Below, in pieces: positions 9,325 through 17,539 of a stretch of 64,000 bases of DNA. The stretch is from Polaromonas sp. GTDB taxonomy: Bacteria > Pseudomonadota > Gammaproteobacteria > Burkholderiales > Burkholderiaceae_C. The position numbers and the translations under genes were made by a program. The number at the start of each line of letters is the position of its first letter. Position 1 is the first letter of the stretch. The notes under the pieces were generated by a model, which saw nothing but the letters and a program-made list of their open reading frames with translations, was not told where the DNA came from and did not search any database. Where the stretch lies: the NCBI RefSeq assembly GCF_010365105.1, contig NZ_JAAFGZ010000007.1, positions 182,496-246,495 of the forward strand, written 5' to 3'.

Positions 9325-10524
9325 ATGATGACGAACGCTTCCACCAACCCAACCGCCAGCGTGGCAAGAACGCCCAGGCTCGCCAGCCGGCTGCCACGGG
9401 TCGGCACCACGATTTTCACCGTCATGTCGGCGCTGGCTGCTGAAAAGGGCGCGGTCAATCTCGGGCAAGGGTTTCCGGATTTTGACTGTGACCCGCAACT
9501 GGTCGAGGCCGTCACCGGCGCCATGCAGCGCGGCCTGAACCAGTACCCGCCCATGGCCGGCGTCCCGGTGCTGCGCGAAGCCGTCGCGGCCAAGCTGGCG
9601 GCCCTTTATGACCGCAGCTACGATCCGGTCAGCGACATCACCATCACTGCGGGTGCCACGCAGGCCATCCTCACCATCATCCTGGCCATCGTGCATCCGG
9701 GCGACGAGGTGATCGTGCTGGAGCCGTGCTACGACAGCTATGTGCCGAACATCGAACTGGCAGGCGGCACGGTCGTCCGGGTGCCGTTGACGCCCGGAAC
9801 GTTTCGTCCGGATTTTGACAAGATCAGGGCAGCCATCAGTCTCCGCACGCGTGCCATCATCGTCAATTCGCCACACAACCCGAGCGCAACGGTCTGGACA
9901 GAGGCCGAGATGCTGCTGCTTCAGGAGCTCCTGGCCCCCACCGATGTCCTGCTGATCAGCGACGAGGTCTATGAGCACATGGTGTTCGACGCCGCACAGG
10001 GCAACCTCCACCAGAGCGCCGCGCGCTTTGCAGGGCTTGCGGCCCGCGCCTTCATCGTCAGCAGCTTTGGCAAGACCTACCATGTCACGGGCTGGAAGGT
10101 CGGCTATGTCGCTGCGCCGGCCAGCCTGATGGCGGAATTTCGCAAGGTACACCAGTTCAACGTGTTCACCGTGAACACGCCGGTGCAGCATGGCCTGGCC
10201 GCCTACATGGCCAGCGACCGGCCTTACCTGGACCTGCCGGCCTTCTACCAGCGCAAGCGCGACCTGTTCCGCACCGGCCTGGAAAACACGCGCTTCAAGC
10301 TGCTGCCCAGCGAAGGCAGCTTTTTCCAGTGTGTCGATATTTCAGAGGTCAGTGATTTGGGTGAGGCGGATTTCTGCCACTGGCTGACGACCGACATTGG
10401 CGTGGCGGCGATTCCCTTGTCGGCGTTTTACGGAGACGGGTTTGACCAGCGCGTCGTGCGCTTCTGCTTTGCCAAGAAGGATGAAACCCTTCACCTGGCA
10501 CTGGAACGGCTAGCCCGACTGTAG
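9325..10524 (+). CDS. PLP-dependent aminotransferase, methionine aminotransferase (YbdL) type
   Basis: A 399-residue fold-type I aminotransferase. Family markers are NLGQGFPDFDCDP, the substrate-side NQYPPM, NSPHNPSA (PLP-contacting Asn), ISDEVYEHMVFD, and the PLP lysine in SSFGKTYHVTGWKVGY. These match the YbdL-type methionine aminotransferases, which transaminate methionine and aromatic or histidine-like amino acids with 2-keto acids. It follows the cysB-like gene almost without a gap, fitting a sulfur amino acid context. Two ATGs lie in tandem at 9325 and 9328; 9325 is chosen. Cytosolic. Confidence 0.87.
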   Translation: MMTNASTNPTASVARTPRLASRLPRVGTTIFTVMSALAAEKGAVNLGQGFPDFDCDPQLVEAVTGAMQRGLNQYPPMAGVPVLREAVAAKLAALYDRSYDPVSDITITAGATQAILTIILAIVHPGDEVIVLEPCYDSYVPNIELAGGTVVRVPLTPGTFRPDFDKIRAAISLRTRAIIVNSPHNPSATVWTEAEMLLLQELLAPTDVLLISDEVYEHMVFDAAQGNLHQSAARFAGLAARAFIVSSFGKTYHVTGWKVGYVAAPASLMAEFRKVHQFNVFTVNTPVQHGLAAYMASDRPYLDLPAFYQRKRDLFRTGLENTRFKLLPSEGSFFQCVDISEVSDLGEADFCHWLTTDIGVAAIPLSAFYGDGFDQRVVRFCFAKKDETLHLALERLARL

Positions 10525-10614
10525 GCAACTCCTGACGCCTGTATCAGCCGCCTTCCTGCTTGACGCATGCAAGCGTGCGGCAAGAATACAGACATACAAA
10601 AAAAGGAGTTTTCC

Positions 10615-10773
10615 ATGTCCATTTCGCTTATTCTGCTCATCGTCCTTATCCTGATCCTGGTCGGCGCCCTGCCCAGCTGGGGCCACAGCCGCAACTGGGG
10701 TTACGGTCCCAGCGGCGGCATCGGCCTGGTGGTGATCATCCTGATCGTGCTGCTGCTGATGGGCCGGATCTAA
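10615..10773 (+). CDS. DUF3309-type small membrane peptide
   Basis: A 52-residue peptide: a hydrophobic helix (ISLILLIVLILILVGALP), a short Gly/Trp/Tyr-rich loop with SWGHSRNWGYGPSGG, and a second hydrophobic helix ending the protein. This is the DUF3309 pattern, widespread in proteobacteria and of unknown function. The ATG at 10615 has AAAAGGAG about 7 bases upstream. A strong terminator follows. The two short helices suggest a membrane hairpin. Confidence 0.85.
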   Translation: MSISLILLIVLILILVGALPSWGHSRNWGYGPSGGIGLVVIILIVLLLMGRI

Positions 10774-10792
10774 CTCTCCCATCCGCTTCGCC

Positions 10793-10826
10793 AAAAAAAG
10801 GGCCTTGTCTTCAAGGCCCTTTTTTT
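10793..10826. terminator. Bidirectional rho-independent terminator
   Basis: A 15-bp stem (10793-10807 with 10812-10826) with a 4-base loop. The A7 and T7 tracts make it work both ways, ending the DUF3309 gene rightward and hrpA leftward just after its stop codon. Confidence 0.9.
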
Positions 10827-10829
10827 CGT

Positions 10830-13800
10830 TCAGCTGTTCACCTGTGCCCAGAGCTTGTCCAGCCGCTTGATGCTGACCGGCTGCGGCGTTCGCAATTCCT
10901 GCGCAAAAAAGCTCACCCGCAACTCCTCCAGCAACCAGCGGTATTCCTGCATGCGCGGATCGATAGCGCCCTTGCGCTCAGCCAGCAGTCGCCAGTAGCG
11001 CTGTTCGTGCGGGCGCAATTCGGCCAAACGGGCGGCGTCTCTGGCAGGGTCGGCGCGCCACTTTTCCAGCCGCAATGTGATGGCTTTCAGGTAGCGGGTG
11101 AAATGCTGCAGCTGGCCGTAAGGCACGGTGGTCAGGAATTTCTTCGGTACCAGCCGCGCCAGTTGCTGCGACGTGTCCTGCACTGCTTCGGTGGCATTTT
11201 TGCTGTCCTTGATTTTTCGCTGCGCCACGGCAAACTCGATCAGGATGCTGGATGCCAGGCGCGCCACTTCGCTGGCAATGAGTGTCAGGCGGCCGCGTCC
11301 GTCGTCGATGCGCTTTTTGAAGTCAGCTTCGTTCGTCGGCAACGGATCGAGCAAAAATGCCCGGTCCAGCGCGACCTCGATGATCTGCTGGCGCAACTCG
11401 TCCACCGTGCCGCCGCCCGAGTTGTCGGCGGCGCGGCCGACCAGCATGTAGGACGTGGCGGTTTTCTGCAGGTCAGGCAGGTTTTTTTCCAGGTATTTCA
11501 GCGCGTCCCTGATCTGCAGCGAGAACAGTCGTCGCAGACCCGCGCGATGCTTGACGGCCGCAGTATCGGGCTCGTCGAACACCTCGATCGTCACCGCATC
11601 GCCCACATCGATCAGCGCCGGAAAACCGATCAGCGTTTGCGCGCCCTTGCCGATTTCCATCAGTTCGGGCAGCTCGCCGAAAGTCCAGCTGGTGTAGCGC
11701 TGCGCCACCTTGGCCACTATCTTTTCAGGAGCTGCCTGTGCCCGACCAGCTTGCGTAAGAGGCTTGTTTGATGCTTTATTTCGGTCTGAGGCACTGGTCG
11801 GAGCGCTGTCAAGCGCAGCGGGCATCGCCCTACCCAGGTTCTTCAGCCCCGCCAGCGCCTGGAAGGCACCGCGCGCCTGCGAGCCCAGCTCGCCCTTGAG
11901 CGCGCCCAGGTTGCGCCCGGCGCCCAGCTGGCGCCCGTGTTCATCGACCACGCGGAAGTTCATGAACAGGTGCGGGGCCAGCATGTCGAGCTTCAGGTCG
12001 GCCCGTTTGATGTCGAGCGAAGTCGCGTCGCGCACCCATTTCAGCACCGCGTCGGTCAGCGATAGCGCGCCGAATTTCTCTGCCGCCATCAGTTCCTGAG
12101 CCATGCGCGTGGCGGTGTCAGGCAGCGGCACCAGGCGCGAGCGCGGACGCTGGTGCAGGGTTTTGATGAGCGCCTGGATCTTGTCTTTCAGCATGCCGGG
12201 CACCAGCCACTCGCAGCGCTCCTCGTTGACCTGGTTCAGCGCAAAGATCGGCACCTCGACGGTCACGCCATCGCGCGCGTCGCCGGGCTCGTGCAAATAG
12301 GTTGCCAGGCAATCAACGCCGCCCAGCCGCAATGTCTTGGGAAACGCCTGCGTGGTGATGCCGGCCGCCTCGTGGCGCATCAACTCGTCCTGCGTCAAAA
12401 GCAGCAATTTCGGCTGCTTCTTGACCTCGGCCTTGAACCAGCTCTCAAAGCCGGCGCCAGTGCAGATGTCGGCCGGCAACTGCTGGTCGTAAAAGGCGTA
12501 AATCAGCTCGTCATCGACCAGCACGTCCTGCCGGCGCGCCTTGTGCTCCAGTTCCTGGACATGCGTGATCATCTTGTCGTTGGCCGCCAAAAAGGGCAGC
12601 CTGGTGTCCCAGTTGCCGGCCACCAGCGCTTCGCGGATGAAGATTTCGCGCGATGTGACCGGATCGATACGGCCAAAGTTGACGCGCCGCCCGTTGTAGG
12701 CCACCAGGCCGTACAGCGTGGCCCGCTCCAGCGCCGTGACCTGCGCGGCTTTTTTCTCCCAGTGCGGGTCGAGCAACTGCTTCTTTAAAAGATGGCCGCC
12801 GACCTGCTCGATCCATTGCGGGTCAATGTTGGCAATACCCCGGCCAAACAGCCGCGTGGTTTCGACCAGCTCGGCCGCAACGATCCAGCGGCCCGGCTTT
12901 TTGCTGAGCCGTGCGCCGGGGTGGCGGTAAAAGCGGATGCCGCGCGCGCCCAGGTACCAGTCGTCTTCTTCGCTTTTCAGGCCGATGTTGCCGAGCAGGC
13001 CGCACAGCAGGGACAAATGCAGTTGGTCGTAGCTGGCCGGCTGCGTGTTGAGATGCCAGCCTTGCTCCCTGACCACCGCCAGCAGTTGCGAATGGATGTC
13101 GCGCCACTCGCGCACGCGGCGAATGTTGACAAAATTCTCGCGCAGCAGGCCTTCGTACTGACGGTTCGTCAGCTTGTGCACCGCATCATGCCCGCCACGC
13201 GAGTCGCCCAGCCACTTCCACAATTTCAAAAAGCCGACGAATTCGCTTTTCTCGTCGTCGAACTTGGCATGTGCCTGGTCGGCCTGCGACTGCTTGTCCA
13301 TCGGCCGGTCGCGCACGTCCTGCACGCTCAGCGCGCTGGCGATCACCAGCACCTCGTCGAGCGCCTGCCGGTCTTTCGCTTCCAGGATCATGCGGCCGAC
13401 ACGCGGGTCCAGCGGCAGCTTGGCCAGCGTCCAGCCGACCGGCGTGAGTTCGTTGTCGTCGTTCACCGCGCCGAGTTCGGCCAGCAATTGGTAGCCGTCG
13501 GCAATTGCGCGGCCCTGCGGCGGCTCGATGAAGGCAAAGCTTTCAATCGTTCCCAGGTGCAGCGACTTCATGCGCAGAATCACCGACGCCAGGGAGCTGC
13601 GCAAAATCTCGGGGTCGGTAAAGCGTGGTCGGCCCAGGAAATCGGGCTCATCGTACAGCCGGATGCAGATGCCGTCGGCCACGCGGCCGCAGCGCCCGGC
13701 GCGCTGGTTGGCCGCCGACTGCGAGATCGGTTCGACCATCAACTGCTCGACCTTGTTCCTGAAACTGTAGCGCTTGACGCGCGCCGTGCCGGCGTCAATG

Positions 13801-14777
13801 ACGTATCTGATACCTGGAACCGTCAGAGACGTTTCGGCCACGTTGGTCGCCAGCACGATGCGCCGCCCGCTGTGGCCATCAAAAATCCGGTCCTGCTCGG
13901 CTTGGGAGAGACGTGCAAACAGCGGCAGTACTTCGGCATTGCGTGTCAGCGGCTGGTGCGCCAGGTGCTTGCGTAAATGGTCGGCGGCTTCGCGAATCTC
14001 GCGCTCGCCGGGCAGGAAAATCAGGATGTCGCCGGCGCTGTGCGGACTCATCCACAACTCATCGACCGCATCGGCAATGGCGTCGTTCAGGCCGTAGTCG
14101 CGCGACTCCTCGAACGGCCGGTAGCGCTGCTCGACCGGAAACATCCGGCCCGACACCATGATCACGGGCGCAGGCCCTTTGCTGGACGTGAAATAGTCGG
14201 CAAAGCGCTGCGCATCAATCGTCGCCGAGGTGATGATGACCTTCAGGTCCGGCCGGCGCGGCAGCAACTGGCGCAAATAGCCGAGCAAAAAGTCGATGTT
14301 CAGGCTGCGCTCGTGCGCCTCGTCAATGATGATGGTGTCGTAGGCGCGCAGCAGCGGGTCGGTCTGCGTCTCGGCCAGCAGGATGCCGTCGGTCATCAGC
14401 TTGACCGACGCATCGCGGCTCAGCCGGTCCTGGAAACGCACCTTGTAGCCGACCACGTCGCCCAGCGGCGTCTTCAATTCTTCGGCGATGCGCTTGGCCA
14501 CGCTGGACGCGGCAATGCGGCGCGGCTGGGTGTGGCCGATCAGCTTGCCCTGGCCGGGCGGGTAATTGAGCTTGCCGCGCCCCAACGACAGCGCGATCTT
14601 GGGAAGTTGCGTGGTTTTGCCCGAGCCGGTTTCACCGCAGACGATGATGACCTGGTGCGCCGTGAGCGCTGCGGCAATATCGTCGCGACGGCTGGAAACC
14701 GGCAGCGACTCGGGAAAGGTGATGGCCAGAGGAGACAAGGTGGAAGCAGAAGAAGCCAAGGAAGACCCAGCAGTCAA
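10830..14777 (-). CDS. hrpA: ATP-dependent RNA helicase HrpA
   Basis: A 1315-residue DEAH-box RNA helicase, close to the usual 1300. Walker A is GETGSGKTTQLP (about residues 48-59), the DEAH box is IIIDEAHERSLN, motif III is ITSATIDAQRF, and motif VI lies in SQSAANQRAGRCGR. The long C-terminal half with the helicase-associated and OB-fold regions and DUF3418 is present. HrpA resolves stalled ribosomes and acts on mRNA in enterics. No ATG exists between the upstream in-frame stop (14787) and Walker A, so initiation must use TTG (14777, or another TTG a few codons on) or another non-ATG codon. Divergent from argA. Confidence 0.93.
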   Translation of the reverse strand: MTAGSSLASSASTLSPLAITFPESLPVSSRRDDIAAALTAHQVIIVCGETGSGKTTQLPKIALSLGRGKLNYPPGQGKLIGHTQPRRIAASSVAKRIAEELKTPLGDVVGYKVRFQDRLSRDASVKLMTDGILLAETQTDPLLRAYDTIIIDEAHERSLNIDFLLGYLRQLLPRRPDLKVIITSATIDAQRFADYFTSSKGPAPVIMVSGRMFPVEQRYRPFEESRDYGLNDAIADAVDELWMSPHSAGDILIFLPGEREIREAADHLRKHLAHQPLTRNAEVLPLFARLSQAEQDRIFDGHSGRRIVLATNVAETSLTVPGIRYVIDAGTARVKRYSFRNKVEQLMVEPISQSAANQRAGRCGRVADGICIRLYDEPDFLGRPRFTDPEILRSSLASVILRMKSLHLGTIESFAFIEPPQGRAIADGYQLLAELGAVNDDNELTPVGWTLAKLPLDPRVGRMILEAKDRQALDEVLVIASALSVQDVRDRPMDKQSQADQAHAKFDDEKSEFVGFLKLWKWLGDSRGGHDAVHKLTNRQYEGLLRENFVNIRRVREWRDIHSQLLAVVREQGWHLNTQPASYDQLHLSLLCGLLGNIGLKSEEDDWYLGARGIRFYRHPGARLSKKPGRWIVAAELVETTRLFGRGIANIDPQWIEQVGGHLLKKQLLDPHWEKKAAQVTALERATLYGLVAYNGRRVNFGRIDPVTSREIFIREALVAGNWDTRLPFLAANDKMITHVQELEHKARRQDVLVDDELIYAFYDQQLPADICTGAGFESWFKAEVKKQPKLLLLTQDELMRHEAAGITTQAFPKTLRLGGVDCLATYLHEPGDARDGVTVEVPIFALNQVNEERCEWLVPGMLKDKIQALIKTLHQRPRSRLVPLPDTATRMAQELMAAEKFGALSLTDAVLKWVRDATSLDIKRADLKLDMLAPHLFMNFRVVDEHGRQLGAGRNLGALKGELGSQARGAFQALAGLKNLGRAMPAALDSAPTSASDRNKASNKPLTQAGRAQAAPEKIVAKVAQRYTSWTFGELPELMEIGKGAQTLIGFPALIDVGDAVTIEVFDEPDTAAVKHRAGLRRLFSLQIRDALKYLEKNLPDLQKTATSYMLVGRAADNSGGGTVDELRQQIIEVALDRAFLLDPLPTNEADFKKRIDDGRGRLTLIASEVARLASSILIEFAVAQRKIKDSKNATEAVQDTSQQLARLVPKKFLTTVPYGQLQHFTRYLKAITLRLEKWRADPARDAARLAELRPHEQRYWRLLAERKGAIDPRMQEYRWLLEELRVSFFAQELRTPQPVSIKRLDKLWAQVNS

Positions 14778-14974
14778 AGCTGCTGATTATCGGCGTTCTG
14801 CCCGGTCAGGGCTTGCCTGGCAGGCTTTCAAGCGCCAGCAGGCCTGTCGGCGCGGGGGCACGCCCTTACACTCACTGCTATTTTTTGTTTGCGTGGAAAT
14901 GCAGCCACGACCCGATCAGGGCGTTGCCAGGCATTTCTACCGCCCCGCCCTTGCCCGAACCCCGAAAGCGCGTC

Positions 14975-16324
14975 ATGTCCACGGTCTTCAACTTCACCTT
15001 TGTCCCTTGGTTTCGCTCGGTGGCGCCCTACATCCACAAGTTCCGCAACCAGACCTTCGTGGTCGCCGTCTGCGGCGAGGCGATTGCCGCCGGCAAGCTT
15101 GCGCACCTGGCGCAGGACCTGGCCATGATCCAGAGCATGGGCGTCAAAGTTGTGCTGGTGCATGGCTTCCGGCCACAGGTCAACGAGCAGCTCAGGGCCA
15201 AGGGCCACGAGGCGAAATACTCGCACGGCATGCGCATCACCGACGGCGTGGCGCTCGACTGCGCCCAGGAAGCCGCCGGCCAGCTGCGCTATGAAATCGA
15301 GGCGGCCTTCAGCCAGGGCCTGCCGAACACGCCGATGGCCGGCTCGACCGTTCGCGTGATTTCGGGCAACTTCATCACCGCCCGGCCGGTCGGCATTGTC
15401 GATGGCGTGGATTTCCAGCATTCGGGCCTGGTGCGCAAGGTCGATGTGGCGGGCATTTCCCGCACGCTCGATTTTGGCGCGATGGTGCTGCTCTCGCCCT
15501 TCGGTTTCTCGCCGACCGGCGAGGCCTTCAACCTGACGATGGAAGAAGTGGCGACCAGCGTGTCGATTGCGCTGCAGGCCGACAAGCTGATTTTCGTCAC
15601 CGAAATCCCCGGAATCCGCAGCAATCCGGACGAACCCCTCAGCGAAGACAACCCCATTGACACCGAACTGCCACTGGCCGCCGCCGAAAGCCTGCTGGCC
15701 CAGGTGCCGGCCGCCCAGCGCCCGAGCGACACGGCGTTTTACCTGCAGCATTGCGTGAAGGCGTGCAAGGCCGGCGTCGAGCGCAGCCACATCATCCCGT
15801 TTGCGGTCGATGGCGCGCTGTTGCTGGAAATTTATGTTCACGACGGCATCGGCACCATGGTGGTCGATGAAAAGCTCGAAGAACTGCGCGAAGCCACGGC
15901 TGACGACGTGGGCGGCATTTTGCAACTGATCGAGCCCTTCGAGCAGGACGGCACGCTGGTCAAGCGCAGCCGCACCGAGATCGAGCGCGACGCCGACCAC
16001 TACACCATCGTCGAGCATGACGGCGTGATCTTTGCCTGCGCAGCGCTCTACCCCTACCCCGAAGCCAAGACCGCCGAGATGGCCGCCCTGACGGTGTCGC
16101 CGCAAAGCCAGGGCCAGGGCGACGGCGAGAAAATCCTCAAACGCATCGAGCAGCGCGCCAAGGCCGCCGGACTGCAAAGCATCTTCGTGCTGACCACGCG
16201 CACCATGCACTGGTTCATCAAGCGCGGCTTCGTGCAGATGGAGCCGGACTGGCTGCCCGACGCCCGCAAACGCAAGTACAACTGGGACCGCAAAAGCCAG
16301 GTCCTGGTCAAGAAACTGGGCTGA
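14975..16324 (+). CDS. argA: Amino-acid N-acetyltransferase (N-acetylglutamate synthase)
   Basis: A 449-residue ArgA-type enzyme that makes N-acetylglutamate from glutamate and acetyl-CoA, the first step of arginine synthesis. Residues 1-290 form the amino acid kinase-like arginine-sensing domain (VAVCGEAIAAGKL, MRITDGVAL); residues 300-449 form the GNAT acetyltransferase domain with acetyl-CoA loop QSQGQGDGEK and the ending TMHWFIKRGF. The frame extends 54 codons upstream, but homology begins at the ATG at 14975. Likely inhibited by arginine through the kinase-like domain, as known for the family. Confidence 0.94.
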   Translation: MSTVFNFTFVPWFRSVAPYIHKFRNQTFVVAVCGEAIAAGKLAHLAQDLAMIQSMGVKVVLVHGFRPQVNEQLRAKGHEAKYSHGMRITDGVALDCAQEAAGQLRYEIEAAFSQGLPNTPMAGSTVRVISGNFITARPVGIVDGVDFQHSGLVRKVDVAGISRTLDFGAMVLLSPFGFSPTGEAFNLTMEEVATSVSIALQADKLIFVTEIPGIRSNPDEPLSEDNPIDTELPLAAAESLLAQVPAAQRPSDTAFYLQHCVKACKAGVERSHIIPFAVDGALLLEIYVHDGIGTMVVDEKLEELREATADDVGGILQLIEPFEQDGTLVKRSRTEIERDADHYTIVEHDGVIFACAALYPYPEAKTAEMAALTVSPQSQGQGDGEKILKRIEQRAKAAGLQSIFVLTTRTMHWFIKRGFVQMEPDWLPDARKRKYNWDRKSQVLVKKLG

Positions 16325-16357
16325 GCCAGCCATTCCAACCCTGCCGGAACCCGACCC

Positions 16358-16606
16358 ATGCTCCAGCTGCGCCCCAATTGCGAATGCTGCAACCGTGACC
16401 TCCCCGCCGCATCGCCGGATGCGCGCATCTGCAGCTTTGAATGCACCTTTTGCAGCGACTGCGCCAGCACCCGGCTGGCCAGCCTTTGTCCCAACTGCGG
16501 CGGCGAACTGGTGGCGCGTACGCGCCGACCGGCGAACAAGCTGGTGAAACATCCAGCAACGACCGAACGCGTTTTCAAGCCTGCCGGCTGCCCGCCTGCG
16601 CCCTGA
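16358..16606 (+). CDS. DUF1272 cysteine-rich small protein
   Basis: An 82-residue protein with the DUF1272 pattern: MLQLRPNCECCNRDLP, then ICSFECTFCSDCA, then LCPNCGGELV. The paired cysteines (about residues 8/11, 26, 30, 33, 36 and 44/47) look like one or two zinc sites. The last 25 residues are basic and low in complexity. It starts 33 bp after argA and may share its transcript. Function of the family is unknown to me. Confidence 0.85.
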   Translation: MLQLRPNCECCNRDLPAASPDARICSFECTFCSDCASTRLASLCPNCGGELVARTRRPANKLVKHPATTERVFKPAGCPPAP

Positions 16607-16640
16607 CACGCGGATTGCCTTCAAGCCTTCGCGCCATATA

Positions 16641-16710
16641 GAGTTAACAAATTTGATAGCGCCCTGCGCCCGCAGCGCGTGCGCCAGAGGCCTAAAAGGC
16701 TTGAAAAATA
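16641..16710 (+). repeat. Comamonadaceae-type dispersed repeat, copy 1
   Basis: An AT-rich head ending in GATAGC, then a pair of GCGCC/GGCGC-like arms (CCTGCGCC ... GTGCGCCAGAGG), then a purine/T-rich tail TTGAAAAATA. Same plan as the copy at 40803-40871. It fills much of the 214-bp gap before the hydrolase gene. Confidence 0.7.
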
Positions 16711-16820
16711 CCAACTCAGGCACCGGGCCAGCGCTTGACTACACAAAAAATCGAAAAATCCTGATAACCGAAAGCGCATTTTTTTCATAGGCTCAGGCTT
16801 ACCTTTTGCTGGAGATCGCC

Positions 16821-17525
16821 ATGAATCTTTCCGGACAAGTTCCCGCCGCGTTCGAAGTGCGCATTCCCTGCGGCGAAGCCCGGCTTTACGGCGATCTGAC
16901 GGTGCCTGCCGATGCCATCGGGGTGGTGCTGTTTGTGCACGGCAGCGGCAGTGGCCGGCACAGCGCGCGCAACCGGCTGGTGGCGGACAAGCTGCAGCAG
17001 GCCGGCATTGCCACGCTGCTGTTCGACCTGCTCACCGCGCAGGAGGAGCAGACTGACATGCACACCCGCGAGCACCGTTTCGACATCGCGCTGCTCACCC
17101 AGCGCCTGCAGGACGCGACCACCTGGGCCATGGCGCAGCCCGGCCTGCAGCGGCTGCCGGTTGGCTATTTCGGCGCCAGCACCGGCAGCGCCGCCGCCAT
17201 CATTGCCGCTGCCCGGCTGGGCCGGCAGATTGCCGCCGTGGTGTCGCGCGGAGGCCGGCCTGACCTGGCGGGCCCGGTCGCGCTGGCGGCCGTCACCGCG
17301 CCGACGCTGCTGATCGTTGGCGGCGCCGACCACGGTGTCATCCAGCTCAACGAGGATTCGCTTGCGCACCTGAGATGCGACAAGCGCATGGCCATCGTCG
17401 AGGGCGCCACCCACCTGTTTGAAGAAAAAGGCGCGCTGGAGGCGGTGGCGGAACTGGCGGCTGCCTGGTTCGGCACGCATCTGGCGCATCCGCAACCGGC
17501 CGAAGCACCCGCAGTCAAAGCCTGA
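16821..17525 (+). CDS. Alpha/beta hydrolase, dienelactone hydrolase-like
   Basis: A 234-residue alpha/beta hydrolase. The oxyanion region is VLFVHGSGSGRHSARN, the nucleophile elbow is GYFGASTGSA with Ser120, and the other triad members are probably Asp170 in IVGGADHGV and His198 in VEGATHLFEEKG. The ATG at 16821 has a GGAG 8 bases upstream. It lies 14 bp before the phosphoribosyltransferase/esterase fusion, so the two are almost surely one transcript. Hydrolases of this type often sit beside phosphoribosyltransferase genes, but the substrate is unknown. Confidence 0.82.
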   Translation: MNLSGQVPAAFEVRIPCGEARLYGDLTVPADAIGVVLFVHGSGSGRHSARNRLVADKLQQAGIATLLFDLLTAQEEQTDMHTREHRFDIALLTQRLQDATTWAMAQPGLQRLPVGYFGASTGSAAAIIAAARLGRQIAAVVSRGGRPDLAGPVALAAVTAPTLLIVGGADHGVIQLNEDSLAHLRCDKRMAIVEGATHLFEEKGALEAVAELAAAWFGTHLAHPQPAEAPAVKA

Positions 17526-17539
17526 AGGAGGAAACCATC

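Noticed and set aside
14866..14920. TGCTATTTTTTG in the hrpA-argA gap as a repeat copy
   Set aside because: Only the first dozen bases fit; no ATAGC partner and no GCGC arms.
14828..16723. A 631-codon open frame on the minus strand across argA
   Set aside because: It lies antisense to a clearly conserved gene, carries no recognisable domain, and long antisense frames are expected in GC-rich DNA with strong codon bias.
16735..16768. TTGACT and GATAAC as a sigma-70 promoter for the hydrolase operon
   Set aside because: The spacer is 22 bases, too long for a standard promoter.
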